Shown one piece after another: positions 20,786 to 32,474 of a stretch of 64,000 nucleotides of DNA. The position numbers were made by a program, and so were the translations under genes. The notes beneath the pieces are model-generated. The model saw only the letters and a list, made by a program, of their open reading frames with translations, searched no databases and was not told the DNA's origin. Source of the DNA: Klebsiella planticola ATCC 33531 (GTDB lineage: Bacteria > Pseudomonadota > Gammaproteobacteria > Enterobacterales > Enterobacteriaceae); assembly GCF_000735435.1 (NCBI RefSeq), contig NZ_JMPP01000067.1, positions 62,001 through 126,000 on the forward strand, given 5' to 3'. The first letter of the stretch is position 1. The number at the start of each line of letters is the position of its first letter.

Positions 20786-21436
20786 TTAATTCCTGACCTC
20801 TGAGGGCGCCCGGAGCGTAGGGCAAAACTGATACATTTCGAGAAGAATGGCAACATAGTCGCGCGCTTCTTTTTCAAGATCGAATGAATCCGGCGCAAAG
20901 AGCCAGTTTTCCATCAGACCGGAGAGATAGCTGCGCATTAAAACCGCCGCCCGGCGGGTTAACAAATTGGCCGGCAGCATGTTGGCCGCAATGCACTCCT
21001 TTAGCGTGTGTTCAATACGTTCGTAGCTCTCAAGACACAAGCTGCGCTGCGCTTTCTGAACCACCGCCATCTCACCGACAAACTCACATTTATGGAAGAT
21101 AATTTCCATCATTAGCCGCCGCCGCTCTTCTGTCACCGTGGCTTCAAGAATATGAACTAAGATCTCCCTGACAACTGACAGTGGATCGTTGGGGAATTTT
21201 GCCCGATACTCAACTTCAAGATCGCTAATACTTGCGTCCGACAACACCCATATTTCATTAAATAAATCTGATTTATTCTTGAAATGCCAGTAGATAGCCC
21301 CCCTCGTTACCCCGGCAGCTTTTGCAATTGCTGCCAACGAGGTAGATGATACGCCTTGCTGCGAAAACAAACGCAGAGCAACATCCAGAATGTGTTGCCG
21401 GGTTTCAAGTGCCTGTTGTTTGGTTTTTCGTGCCAT
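20786..21436 (-). CDS. acrR: TetR-family repressor of acrAB
   Basis: 216 residues, intact; E. coli AcrR has 215. The HTH occupies about residues 27-52 ([30 protein letters not shown]). The all-helical C-terminal ligand domain binds diverse drugs and dyes, relieving repression of acrAB. It is divergent from acrA. A palindromic operator and a marbox overlapping its first codons lie between or at the starts. No frameshift, stop or insertion was seen, so local repression should be functional. Confidence 0.96.
   Translation of the reverse strand: MARKTKQQALETRQHILDVALRLFSQQGVSSTSLAAIAKAAGVTRGAIYWHFKNKSDLFNEIWVLSDASISDLEVEYRAKFPNDPLSVVREILVHILEATVTEERRRLMMEIIFHKCEFVGEMAVVQKAQRSLCLESYERIEHTLKECIAANMLPANLLTRRAAVLMRSYLSGLMENWLFAPDSFDLEKEARDYVAILLEMYQFCPTLRAPSEVRN
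21418..21436 (-). promoter_or_regulatory. Marbox for MarA/SoxS/Rob at the acrAB promoter
   Basis: ATGGCACGAAAAACCAAAC on the minus strand fits the mar consensus AYnGCACnnWnnRYYAAAY at every defined position. As in E. coli it overlaps the first six codons of acrR, upstream of acrA. Confidence 0.75.
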
Positions 21437-21464
21437 AGGTCGATGAGTTTATAGAGGTTGCGTT

Positions 21465-21488
21465 TACATACATTTATGAATGTATGTA
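21465..21488. promoter_or_regulatory. AcrR operator palindrome
   Basis: A 24-bp site with perfect 10-bp arms TACATACATT and AATGTATGTA around TATG, in the acrR-acrA divergent region. It matches the known AcrR binding site of E. coli almost base for base. Confidence 0.88.
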
Positions 21489-21578
21489 CCATAGCATGAC
21501 CATAATAGAAACACAGTAGTGGGTTTGTGGTCGTTTGAGCCACTGAACAATTTGAAATTGGACACTCGAGGTTTACAT

Positions 21579-22772
21579 ATGAACAAAAACAGAGGGTTAA
21601 CGCCTCTGGCGGTCGTTCTGATGCTCTCAGGCAGCTTAGCGCTAACAGGATGTGACGACAAACCGGCTCAGCAAGGAGCCCAGCATATGCCGGAAGTCGG
21701 TATTGTGACGCTCAAATCCGCACCTCTGCAAATCACCACTGAGCTACCGGGCCGCACCAGCGCCTACCGTGTTGCAGAAGTCCGTCCTCAGGTAAGTGGC
21801 ATTATTCTGAAACGTAACTTTACGGAAGGTAGTGACATCCAGGCTGGCGTGTCCCTTTATCAGATCGATCCGGCAACTTACCAGGCCAGCTATGAAAGCG
21901 CAAAAGGCGACTTAGCCAAAGCACAGGCGGCGGCTAATATCGCGCAGCTGACGGTTAAACGTTATCAGAAACTGCTCGGCACCAAATACATCAGTCAACA
22001 GGATTATGATACTGCCGTCGCCGACGCGCAGCAGAGCAACGCTGCGGTTGTGGCCGCGAAAGCCGCTGTGGAAACGGCGCGTATTAACCTGGCTTATACC
22101 AAAGTGACTTCACCTATCAGCGGGCGAATTGGTAAATCCGCCGTGACCGAAGGTGCACTGGTGCAGAATGGTCAGGCTACTGCGCTGGCAACCGTTCAGC
22201 AGCTGGACCCTATCTATGTTGATGTGACCCAGTCGAGTAACGATTTCCTGCGTCTGAAACAAGAGCTGGCAAACGGAACGCTGAAACAAGAAAACGGCAA
22301 AGCCAAAGTCGAACTGGTTACCAACGATGGGCTGAAGTATCCGCAGGGCGGTACGCTGGAATTCTCTGATGTCACCGTTGACCAGACCACCGGCTCTATC
22401 ACTTTACGCGCCATCTTCCCGAACCCGGATCACACCCTGTTACCTGGGATGTTCGTCCGCGCGCGTCTGCAGGAAGGGACTAACCCGGATGCACTGCTGG
22501 TTCCACAGCAGGGCGTAACCCGCACGCCGCGTGGTGATGCCAGCGTGATGGTTGTCGGTGAAGGCGATAAGGTCGAAGTTCGTCAGGTCACGGCAACGCA
22601 GGCGATTGGTGATAAGTGGCTGGTCACCAGCGGAGTGAAATCCGGCGATCGCGTAATTGTCTCCGGACTACAAAAAGTCAAACCAGGCGTGCAGGTTAAA
22701 GCGCAGGAAGTAGCCTCTGACGATCAACAGCAAGTTGCCAGCAACGCTCAGTCAGAACAAACCAAGTCTTAA
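21579..22772 (+). CDS. acrA: Periplasmic adaptor lipoprotein AcrA
   Basis: 397 residues, the E. coli length. It is the membrane-fusion subunit joining AcrB to TolC. The lipoprotein signal ends in the lipobox LTGC with lipidated C25. Then come the barrel-sandwich lipoyl halves (about 60-100 and 170-210), an alpha-hairpin of heptad-like Ala/Gln-rich sequence (about 100-170), and the beta-barrel and membrane-proximal domains. The upstream ATG 21519 lies in the regulatory region and is not used in E. coli. acrB follows after 22 bases. Confidence 0.97.
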   Translation: MNKNRGLTPLAVVLMLSGSLALTGCDDKPAQQGAQHMPEVGIVTLKSAPLQITTELPGRTSAYRVAEVRPQVSGIILKRNFTEGSDIQAGVSLYQIDPATYQASYESAKGDLAKAQAAANIAQLTVKRYQKLLGTKYISQQDYDTAVADAQQSNAAVVAAKAAVETARINLAYTKVTSPISGRIGKSAVTEGALVQNGQATALATVQQLDPIYVDVTQSSNDFLRLKQELANGTLKQENGKAKVELVTNDGLKYPQGGTLEFSDVTVDQTTGSITLRAIFPNPDHTLLPGMFVRARLQEGTNPDALLVPQQGVTRTPRGDASVMVVGEGDKVEVRQVTATQAIGDKWLVTSGVKSGDRVIVSGLQKVKPGVQVKAQEVASDDQQQVASNAQSEQTKS

Positions 22773-22791
22773 CTTAAACAGGAGCCGTTAA

Positions 22792-25941
<3,150 letters not shown>

Positions 25942-25953
25942 TCTCTCCACTGA

Positions 25954-25978
25954 GGGCCGCGTTAGCGGCCCTTTTTTT
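25954..25978 (+). terminator. Rho-independent terminator of acrAB
   Basis: Stem GGGCCGC/GCGGCCC with loop GTTA followed by seven T residues, 12 bases past the acrB stop. Confidence 0.93.
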
Positions 25979-26468
25979 CGTCTGCGCCCCTGCCCGCTTC
26001 AGGATTCGTTGAGGAAATTTTCCGGATAGCGTATATTGAAACGCACGCATTGCTACGGTTTACTTTGCATCCTGATATACAATTTCTGGCGATAAGCTTT
26101 TACTTTGTTTTTATCAGATTATTCTTTTCCCGGTTTACCCTTATCTTAACTAAGAATATTCTTAACCCTGGTGTTATCCGGGTTTGAGATCTGGTGCCAT
26201 AGAAAAGAGCATGCTAAATCAATGATCCATAAGCTTTGCTTTCGTAGAGTCACCACATTGATTGCCCTGGCATAATAAGTTCAGATATTTTTAAGATAAA
26301 TTAACGGCGATAATTGTAATTTTTCGTAATAGCACGGTGAAATCTTTTTGAGAGTGGATTATAGTTAAAACAACAGGATTACAATGTATGTGTCAGGTCT
26401 GTTAGTCGTGTTCATCCCACAACGGTGCTTGTTAGTCGTCGTTTAAACCACTAAAAAGGGGATGCGTT
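25979..26468 (+). promoter_or_regulatory. Long AT-rich region upstream of tomB-hha
   Basis: About 490 bases with no credible gene. AT-rich, as is common for promoters controlled by H-NS and Hha. A perfect 14-bp palindrome TAAGAATATTCTTA occupies 26151-26164. Several TATAAT-like hexamers are present, but no single promoter can be assigned by eye. AAAAGGGGATG-type Shine-Dalgarno sequence precedes tomB. Confidence 0.5.
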
Positions 26469-26843
26469 ATGGACGAATACTCGCCAAAAAGACATGATAT
26501 CGCGCAGCTTCGATTTCTTTGCGAAACCCTGTATCATGACTGCCTTGCAAACCTGGAAGAGAGTAACCACGGGTGGGTGAATGACCCGACGTCGGCTATC
26601 AATCTTCAACTTAATGAATTGATCGAACACATAGCCACGTTCGCGCTTAATTATAAAATTAAGTATGCTGAGGATAATAAACTGATCGCTCAGCTGGACG
26701 AATACCTGGATGACACTTTTATGTTGTTCAGCAGTTATGGCATTAACACGGCCGATCTACAGAAATGGCGCAAATCGGGAAATCGGTTATTCCGATGTTT
26801 TGTCAACGCCAGCCGGGAAAATCCGGCAAGTCTTTCTTGTTAG
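26469..26843 (+). CDS. tomB: TomB, antidote partner of Hha
   Basis: 124 residues, the E. coli length and nearly identical. TomB (YbaJ) counteracts Hha toxicity by an oxygen-dependent mechanism that uses a conserved cysteine, and affects biofilm formation. The protein is acidic and helical, with [24 protein letters not shown] at the start and ending NPASLSC. hha follows after 26 bases, and the pair forms an operon. Confidence 0.95.
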   Translation: MDEYSPKRHDIAQLRFLCETLYHDCLANLEESNHGWVNDPTSAINLQLNELIEHIATFALNYKIKYAEDNKLIAQLDEYLDDTFMLFSSYGINTADLQKWRKSGNRLFRCFVNASRENPASLSC

Positions 26844-26869
26844 TATTATTACAATCAAAAGGTGAAGTT

Positions 26870-27088
26870 ATGTCTGGTGAACCATTAACCAAAACAGACT
26901 ATTTGATGCGCTTACGTCGCTGTCAGACAATTGATACGCTGGAACGCGTAATTGAAAAAAACAAATATGAACTTTCAGATAACGAACTGGCTGTATTTTA
27001 CTCAGCGGCCGATCACCGTCTTGCTGAATTGACCATGAATAAACTCTACGACAAAATCCCGACATCGGTGTGGAAGTTCATTCGCTAA
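26870..27088 (+). CDS. hha: Hemolysin expression modulator Hha
   Basis: 72 residues, the family length. Hha binds H-NS and strengthens silencing of AT-rich, often horizontally acquired genes. The sequence [35 protein letters not shown] is almost identical to E. coli Hha, with the arginines that contact H-NS filaments. It is preceded by AGGTGAAG and sits directly behind tomB. Confidence 0.96.
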   Translation: MSGEPLTKTDYLMRLRRCQTIDTLERVIEKNKYELSDNELAVFYSAADHRLAELTMNKLYDKIPTSVWKFIR

Positions 27089-27239
27089 TTCATTTCACCT
27101 GTCAGTCAGACGGTTAACCGGGTCCTCCCCTGCCTTGGGTATAATTGTGATATTACTCGCATAAGTCACCAAAGTGCGCTCGTGAAACCGGTTTCTTTTT
27201 TATACTGTGACGCCTACCTACCTTAATCAGGAAAGCATC

Positions 27240-27806
27240 ATGAGTGAAGAGAAACGTAAAATGATCGCCGGTGAACTGTATCAGGCCGGTGATGCCACGC
27301 TACGGGCAGACCGCCTGCGCGCCAGGCAATTGCTGCATCGCTATAACCATTCGGCTCCGGACGAGCGCGAATGGCGGAAAATATGTCTGACGGAACTGTT
27401 TGGCCGGGCAAGCGATGCTTATATTGAACCCACTTTCCGCTGTGATTATGGTTACAATATTTTCCTCGGCACCAATTTCTACGCAAACTTTGATTGCGTG
27501 ATGCTTGATGTCTGTCCGATTCACATCGGTGATAATTGCATGCTGGCGCCCGGCGTCCATATCTATACCGCCACACATCCATTAGATGCCGCCGAACGCA
27601 ACAGCGGCAAAGAATACGGTAAACCCGTTACTATCGGCCACAATGTGTGGATTGGCGGTCGGGCGGTCATTAATCCCGGGCTGACGATCGGCGATAATGC
27701 CGTCATTGCATCCGGTGCCGTAGTCGTGAAAGATGTTCCGGCCAATGCTGTGGTCGGTGGCAACCCGGCACAAATCATTAAGATGCTGACAGCGGAAAAA
27801 GCGTAA
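27240..27806 (+). CDS. maa: Maltose O-acetyltransferase
   Basis: 188 residues; E. coli Maa has 183. It is a LacA-type hexapeptide-repeat acetyltransferase that transfers acetyl from acetyl-CoA to maltose and other sugars in the cytoplasm. The catalytic-histidine region [23 protein letters not shown] is present. The left-handed beta-helix repeats ([31 protein letters not shown]) follow. ATG 27240 with AGGAAAG upstream matches the E. coli start. An ATG at 27207 would add 11 unrelated residues. Confidence 0.92.
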   Translation: MSEEKRKMIAGELYQAGDATLRADRLRARQLLHRYNHSAPDEREWRKICLTELFGRASDAYIEPTFRCDYGYNIFLGTNFYANFDCVMLDVCPIHIGDNCMLAPGVHIYTATHPLDAAERNSGKEYGKPVTIGHNVWIGGRAVINPGLTIGDNAVIASGAVVVKDVPANAVVGGNPAQIIKMLTAEKA

Positions 27807-27905
27807 CTGTTATGCTTTTCTGCAACTGATCTGTTACTTTCCCGAGAGATTCCCGCAACATAAAATAGCCTTCAGGCTAAGCCTTAGCAGAATTCGGGGA
27901 CCAAG

Positions 27906-28376
27906 ATGACAGAAATACAGCAACTGCTGACCAACACGATTGATGAGCTCAATGTGAAAGAGAAGCGCGACAACCGTCCGCGCTTTAGTATCAGTTTTAT
28001 TCGCAATCATCCGTGGCTGTTCGTAGCAATGTACGCCGCGTTCCTGGCGACGTTCGTGGTCATGCTGACATCGGAAACGCTGGCCGATTCGGTTTGGCTA
28101 CTGGTGGTTCTGTTCGCCCTGTTAAACGGCTTCTTCTTTTTTGACGTCTACCCGCGCTACCGCTACGAAGATATCGATGTCCTGGATTTTCGCGTTTGCT
28201 ACAACGGGGAGTGGTACAACACGCGATACGTCCCTCAGCAGCTGATCGAGCGCATTATGCAGTCCCCCCGCGTGGCCGGCGAGCAGAAAACCCAGCTACA
28301 AAAAATGGTGGCGACCAAAGGTGAACTCTCGTTCTACGATATCTTCAGCCTCACCCGCGTCGATACCGCTCAATAA
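27906..28376 (+). CDS. ylaC: Inner membrane protein YlaC
   Basis: 156 residues, the E. coli length. Two adjacent hydrophobic segments (about 37-56 and 63-82) are followed by a soluble domain with [28 protein letters not shown]. The family is restricted to enterobacteria and its function is unknown. Its 3' end overlaps the convergent MocR-type gene by 26 bases. In E. coli pdeB follows directly. Here a 14-kb accessory block starts at this point. Confidence 0.92.
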   Translation: MTEIQQLLTNTIDELNVKEKRDNRPRFSISFIRNHPWLFVAMYAAFLATFVVMLTSETLADSVWLLVVLFALLNGFFFFDVYPRYRYEDIDVLDFRVCYNGEWYNTRYVPQQLIERIMQSPRVAGEQKTQLQKMVATKGELSFYDIFSLTRVDTAQ

Positions 28377-29802
28377 GACGATTCAACGTCCGCACCGCAG
28401 GGCCAAAATGCGAAGCGGACGTATTGCCATATCCCAGCACCAGCCCGCTTCGCGAGCGTCGAGTATCAAGGTAAAAGCGGCTTAATGCCGCCGGTGCTTG
28501 TTGATACTGTCGCGCCTGCTCCACCACCGCCCCATCGTCTATCCCGTCAATGGCCACCGTCAGGTGCAGTCCGCCCTCGCCACCGAGAATAGCAAAAGGT
28601 TGCGTCAGCTCCGCCGCCAGCACCTCGTGGAGCTGCTGCTGCCGCCGGCAATACAAGCGCCGCATCGCCGCCAGATGACGCGCATAATGCCCCTCTTCGA
28701 TAAACAACGCCAGCGCTCGCTGCTCAGCCCGGTGCCCCCCGCGCAGCAGCGATCCCACGAATCCCTGAGCGGCTTGCGCCAGGGCGGGAGGCATCACCAC
28801 GAAACCAATGCGCAGCGCCGGAAACAGCGTCTTGCTGAAGGTGCCGATATAGACCACCGGCGCCTGCTTCATCATCCCTGACATGGCCGGAACAGGTTCA
28901 CCGCTGTAGCGAAACTCGCTGTCGTAATCATCTTCAACGATCCATGCATCATGCTGGCGGGCATATTCCAGCAGCGCCAGACGCCTGCCTGCGCTCATCA
29001 CCGCGCCACAGGGATACTGATGCGAAGGAGAGGTAAAAATCAGCCGTGGCGGCGGGTTATTGTCCAAGTCCGGACGCATCCCTTCACCGTCAACCGGCAT
29101 CCCTTTTATCTGTAACCCGGCTTTCATAAATACGCTCTTCGCGCCGGGATATCCTGGCTCTTCAACCCATACGGTGTCACCCGCCACGCTCAGCAGATGG
29201 GTACACAGGTTGACCCCTTCGAGCGCGCCTTCGGTGATCACGATTTGCCGGGCGTCGCAGCGGATCCCGCGAGATAACGCCAGATGGCGGACAATCGCTT
29301 CCCGCAGCGCGAGTTCTCCCGCCGCCTCTCCGTAACCCAGCAGCGCGCTGCCCTCATCACGCAGCACCTTGTCGAGCAGCCGCCGCCAGAGCGGTAAAGG
29401 AAAATAGTTAATCGCCGGCGTGCCGGGAGTGAATGCCAGCGTCGGCGAATCGCGACGGGTGCCGGGAGGTAGTGCGAGCAGCCGCTCCGGCAGCGCAATG
29501 GTCAGCGGTAGCCCCTCTCGCTCACCGGAGGCGATCAGCGTCGCCACATGCGTTCCCTGACGACTGCGCTGCAGGTAGCCTTCCATGGCCAGCTGCTCTA
29601 GCGCCCCGTTGATCGTATTACGCGACAGATTGAGCCGCGTGGCGATAGCTCGTGAACCCGGCAGCCGGCTACCGCCTGCCAGCGCCCCTTGCAAAATCGC
29701 CTCGCGCAGCGCGCGATACAGCGTGCGCTGAAGGGTTTCATGACCTCGCCGGGACAAGGTGTGGTCCAGTAGTGTGAAGAAGGCATCATCAGGAATATTC
29801 AT
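28351..29802 (-). CDS. MocR/GntR-family regulator with aminotransferase domain (PdxR-like)
   Basis: 483 residues from [14 protein letters not shown]. Residues about 15-80 form a GntR winged helix ([28 protein letters not shown]). The rest is a fold-type I aminotransferase domain with [13 protein letters not shown] and the PLP-binding lysine in [17 protein letters not shown]. MocR proteins sense PLP or its adducts. PdxR itself usually adjoins pdxST. Here the divergent neighbour is a GNAT acetyltransferase, the likely target. An ATG at 29826 is also possible. Which MocR subgroup it belongs to is uncertain. Confidence 0.82.
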   Translation of the reverse strand: MNIPDDAFFTLLDHTLSRRGHETLQRTLYRALREAILQGALAGGSRLPGSRAIATRLNLSRNTINGALEQLAMEGYLQRSRQGTHVATLIASGEREGLPLTIALPERLLALPPGTRRDSPTLAFTPGTPAINYFPLPLWRRLLDKVLRDEGSALLGYGEAAGELALREAIVRHLALSRGIRCDARQIVITEGALEGVNLCTHLLSVAGDTVWVEEPGYPGAKSVFMKAGLQIKGMPVDGEGMRPDLDNNPPPRLIFTSPSHQYPCGAVMSAGRRLALLEYARQHDAWIVEDDYDSEFRYSGEPVPAMSGMMKQAPVVYIGTFSKTLFPALRIGFVVMPPALAQAAQGFVGSLLRGGHRAEQRALALFIEEGHYARHLAAMRRLYCRRQQQLHEVLAAELTQPFAILGGEGGLHLTVAIDGIDDGAVVEQARQYQQAPAALSRFYLDTRRSRSGLVLGYGNTSASHFGPAVRTLNRLIERYRRG

Positions 29803-29903
29803 CGCGGCTCCTCGTGGCACCATCAAAACATACCCTGATGGCTCTTTTTATGGAACCAGTAAAACTTTAGTCTCACTGCATTCCCCCCAGATAAGGAGCC
29901 TCC

Positions 29904-30614
29904 ATGCATCAACATAATTCGTTCGGACAACCCGTTGGCCAGGCGCTGCCCGACTGGCAGCCGCGCCCGTTTCCGCAACGTCAAATTCTACAGGGACGTG
30001 ACTGCCGCCTGGAGCCACTGACTTCCGCTCACGCCAGCGCGCTCTTTGCCGCACATCAGCTGGCCCCGGATACCCGGAGCTGGACGTGGTTATTGCGCGA
30101 ACCGGACAGCTGCGTGGAGACGTTCAGCACCTGGATAGCCAGCGTGGAAAAGCTCAGCGATCCTCTCCATTTCGCCGTAGTGGATGAACGGACCCAACAG
30201 CCCGTCGGCTCCCTGGCGCTGATGCGTATCGATGCCCAAAATGGCGTGATCGAAGTCGGACACGTGCACTTCTCGCCGCTGCTCAGTCGGACCGCAATGG
30301 CGACGGAAGCCCAGTGGCTTCTCATGCGCTATGTCTTCGACACGCTCGGCTATCGCCGCTATGAGTGGAAATGTAATAGTCTGAACGAACCTTCGCGCCG
30401 GGCGGCGCAACGATTGGGATTTCACTTTGAGGGGCGGTTTCGTCAGGCGTTAGTAATAAAGGGCCACAACCGCGATACCGACTGGTTTTCGATAATCGAC
30501 AGCGAGTGGCCGCTGATTGATAAGGCGATGCAGCGATGGCTGGCCACCGGGAACTTTAGCCCCGATGGTCAGCAGCGTGCCACGCTGGAGAGCTTCCGCG
30601 CATCGGCAGTTTAG
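29904..30614 (+). CDS. GNAT-family N-acetyltransferase (RimJ/RimL-like)
   Basis: 236 residues. The GNAT core runs from about residue 30 to 200: [20 protein letters not shown] opens it. The acetyl-CoA-binding region includes [50 protein letters not shown], which is typical of the RimJ/RimL-type branch acting on small molecules or protein N-termini. The substrate is unknown. It is divergent from the MocR-type regulator, 101 bases apart. Its stop codon overlaps the convergent rpmJ2 stop by four bases (30611-30614). Confidence 0.8.
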   Translation: MHQHNSFGQPVGQALPDWQPRPFPQRQILQGRDCRLEPLTSAHASALFAAHQLAPDTRSWTWLLREPDSCVETFSTWIASVEKLSDPLHFAVVDERTQQPVGSLALMRIDAQNGVIEVGHVHFSPLLSRTAMATEAQWLLMRYVFDTLGYRRYEWKCNSLNEPSRRAAQRLGFHFEGRFRQALVIKGHNRDTDWFSIIDSEWPLIDKAMQRWLATGNFSPDGQQRATLESFRASAV

Positions 30615-30751
30615 CGTCTCTTCTTGCGTCCCTGCACGGCTTTAAAGCGAGGATTGCTTTTGCAGATAACGTACAGCCGCCCTTTGCGTTTCACAATCTG
30701 ACAGTCAGGGTGGCGCTGTTTCGCACTGCGCAACGAGTTGAGTACCTGCAT
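30611..30751 (-). CDS. rpmJ2: Zinc-independent ribosomal protein L36 paralogue (type B)
   Basis: 46 residues, starting [37 protein letters not shown]. It is nearly identical to E. coli YkgO. It replaces zinc-containing L36 in the 50S subunit when zinc is scarce, because it lacks the full zinc ribbon. The start lies two bases after the rpmE2 stop, so the two genes are translationally coupled. Confidence 0.94.
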   Translation of the reverse strand: MQVLNSLRSAKQRHPDCQIVKRKGRLYVICKSNPRFKAVQGRKKRR

Positions 30752-30753
30752 TC

Positions 30754-31014
30754 TTAGTTCCTTTTAGCATCAATAAAGCCGCCGAAGCGCTGGCGGAAAC
30801 GTGCAGTGCTGCCTTCGCTGTTGAGGGCTTTCTGCTTACCTGTGTAATACGGGTGCGATTTGGACGACACATCGAGGGTGACATAAGGATAGGTCACCCC
30901 ATCCAGTTCAATCACGCGCTCGGTCTTGATTGTCGAGCCCACTTTAAAATATTCATTCACGCTGGTGTCATGGAACACAACGGTACGATAATGCGGATGG
31001 ATATTGTCTTTCAT
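30754..31014 (-). CDS. rpmE2: Zinc-independent ribosomal protein L31 type B
   Basis: 86 residues from [17 protein letters not shown]. coli YkgM has 87. It substitutes for L31 under zinc limitation and lacks the CxxC zinc ligands. [32 protein letters not shown] and RFRQRFGGF are typical of type B L31. An ATG at 31071 is rejected, since it lies upstream of the Zur-like operator. The gene is first in the rpmE2-rpmJ2 operon. Confidence 0.95.
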   Translation of the reverse strand: MKDNIHPHYRTVVFHDTSVNEYFKVGSTIKTERVIELDGVTYPYVTLDVSSKSHPYYTGKQKALNSEGSTARFRQRFGGFIDAKRN

Positions 31015-31031
31015 GATAACCTCAATAGATA

Positions 31032-31046
31032 TGTTATAACATAACA
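31032..31046 (-). promoter_or_regulatory. Zur-box-like operator of rpmE2-rpmJ2
   Basis: TGTTATAACATAACA is a near-match to the Zur core TGTTATAnTATAACA. A perfect 14-bp palindrome TATGTTATAACATA overlaps it at 31030-31043. It lies 17 bases from the rpmE2 start, suited to zinc-dependent repression as known for E. coli ykgM. Confidence 0.72.
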
Positions 31047-31131
31047 ATAAGGTTACGCCGCAAAAAAACAAAGATCAACCATGAGAAGCTCGGGGATGAA
31101 AAATCGAGCGGCGCAAACCGCCCGTGAGAGA

Positions 31132-32205
31132 TTAAGGATTCAGTTGATGAGCAAGTGCACGCAGCTGTTCTGCAATGGCCTGTAGGTCTTTCCCCTGCTC
31201 CGTTTTTGGCCCGGTGGAATGACGCACTACCAGCCGGGCTGGCAGGATTGAAGAGGTATGCGAGGTTTCGCTATCGCCGCTATCAAGAATACGGCGTACG
31301 GCCTCTTTCCCCTGTAAATCCAGATCCAGCGACACGGTCGTCAGCGCCGGGTAGAAGAATGAGCTTTCATACGTATCATCGTAGCCAATTACCGACTTCT
31401 CACCGGGAATCGGCACCTGATGCTGGTGAAACGCGCTCAGTACCCCCAGCGCCATCTGGTCATTCCCCACCAGCACCGCCGTAAATTTCGGCGTCTCACG
31501 CAGCATCTGCAGCGCGCCCGCATAGCCGCTCTGCGCGTCCCAGTTACCGCGAATCACCGTCACCGGCTGTAGCCCGTACCCTGCCAGCGTCTCTATCCAG
31601 CTCTTCAGGCGCAATTTTGCCGAGACGGAGCTTTCCGGCCCGGCCAGCAGCGCAATCTCCCGATGGCCCATTTCATACAGATATTTGACGCTCGCGCGGG
31701 TGCCGTCAGCCGGATTAAACGAAACGTTAAACACGGAGCTGTAGGGATCGACATCGAGAAAGAGACAAACGATATCATCGTTGTCAGCCGCGATTTTCTG
31801 GGCCTGTTCGGTCTCCAGAGGCACGTTGATGATCACCTTATCAACCAGCTGGGACTTCAGCTCATTGATAGATTCCTGAATACTTTGATTGACGCTCTCA
31901 TCAATCATAGAAATTAACACCTGATAACCTTCCACATTCGCATAGCGTTTTACCGCTGCGGCGACCTGAGAAGGCGCGTGCAACGACAGTGAAATCGTCA
32001 CCAGACCGACGGTCCGACTTTGCTTGCCCACCAGCTGTTGAGCCAGGCGGTTAGGGACATACCGCAACAGCTCAATGGATTTCTCCACCTTACGACGCGT
32101 GGCCTCGGATACATTAGCAGATTTATTGAGCACCCTGGACACGGTCTGATAGGAGACGCCTGCATGACGCGCGACATCTTCTAAGGTTGCGCTTTTCGAC
32201 TTCAT
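31132..32205 (-). CDS. ganR: LacI-family transcriptional regulator of the galactan locus
   Basis: 357 residues. The N-terminal LacI HTH (about 7-30, LEDVARHAGVSYQTVSRVLN) and hinge (YVPNRLAQQLVG) precede a periplasmic-binding-protein-like effector domain containing AVLVGNDQMALGVLSAFHQHQVPIPG and VIGYDDTYESSFFYPALTTV. This half resembles LacI itself, which suits a beta-galactoside ligand. It is divergent from the porin gene with 269 bases between starts. AAGGAA lies eight bases before the ATG. The name GanR is inferred from position. Confidence 0.85.
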   Translation of the reverse strand: MKSKSATLEDVARHAGVSYQTVSRVLNKSANVSEATRRKVEKSIELLRYVPNRLAQQLVGKQSRTVGLVTISLSLHAPSQVAAAVKRYANVEGYQVLISMIDESVNQSIQESINELKSQLVDKVIINVPLETEQAQKIAADNDDIVCLFLDVDPYSSVFNVSFNPADGTRASVKYLYEMGHREIALLAGPESSVSAKLRLKSWIETLAGYGLQPVTVIRGNWDAQSGYAGALQMLRETPKFTAVLVGNDQMALGVLSAFHQHQVPIPGEKSVIGYDDTYESSFFYPALTTVSLDLDLQGKEAVRRILDSGDSETSHTSSILPARLVVRHSTGPKTEQGKDLQAIAEQLRALAHQLNP

Positions 32206-32474
32206 GGTCCGGTTCCTTATGTTGTTATCCCTGGATTGTAACAGGGGCCATTTAAAAAAACGCGCCCTGCAACGTTACCATGCTAAAAAATGACAATAAA
32301 AGTATTACGCTCACAATACATCAAATTGTGAATGGACTCACTAACCGTAACAAATTGCGCCATTTTATTTGCAGTTAATCACACTATCACGATCATTAAA
32401 TTGCCTGAAGTTACGTTTAGGCATTTCATGACATCGTTAATGTGAACGTAATACAAAACAATAAGAGGATAGAC
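32206..32474. promoter_or_regulatory. Divergent control region of ganR and the galactan porin gene
   Basis: AT-rich intergenic region. A LacI-type half-symmetric site TGCAACGTTACCA lies at 32268-32280. A CRP-like site TGTGAATGGACTCACT lies at 32327-32342, one mismatch from TGTGA-N6-TCACA. Inverted TTACGTT/AACGTAA arms lie at about 32411-32451. The 13-mer ACGTAATACAAAA (32446-32458) recurs upstream of the ATPase gene (41373-41385). These are readings by eye, not tested sites. Confidence 0.5.

Noticed and set aside
28351-29802. Naming the MocR-type gene pdxR
   Set aside because: pdxS/pdxT are not adjacent and enterobacteria make PLP by another pathway, so only the family is given.
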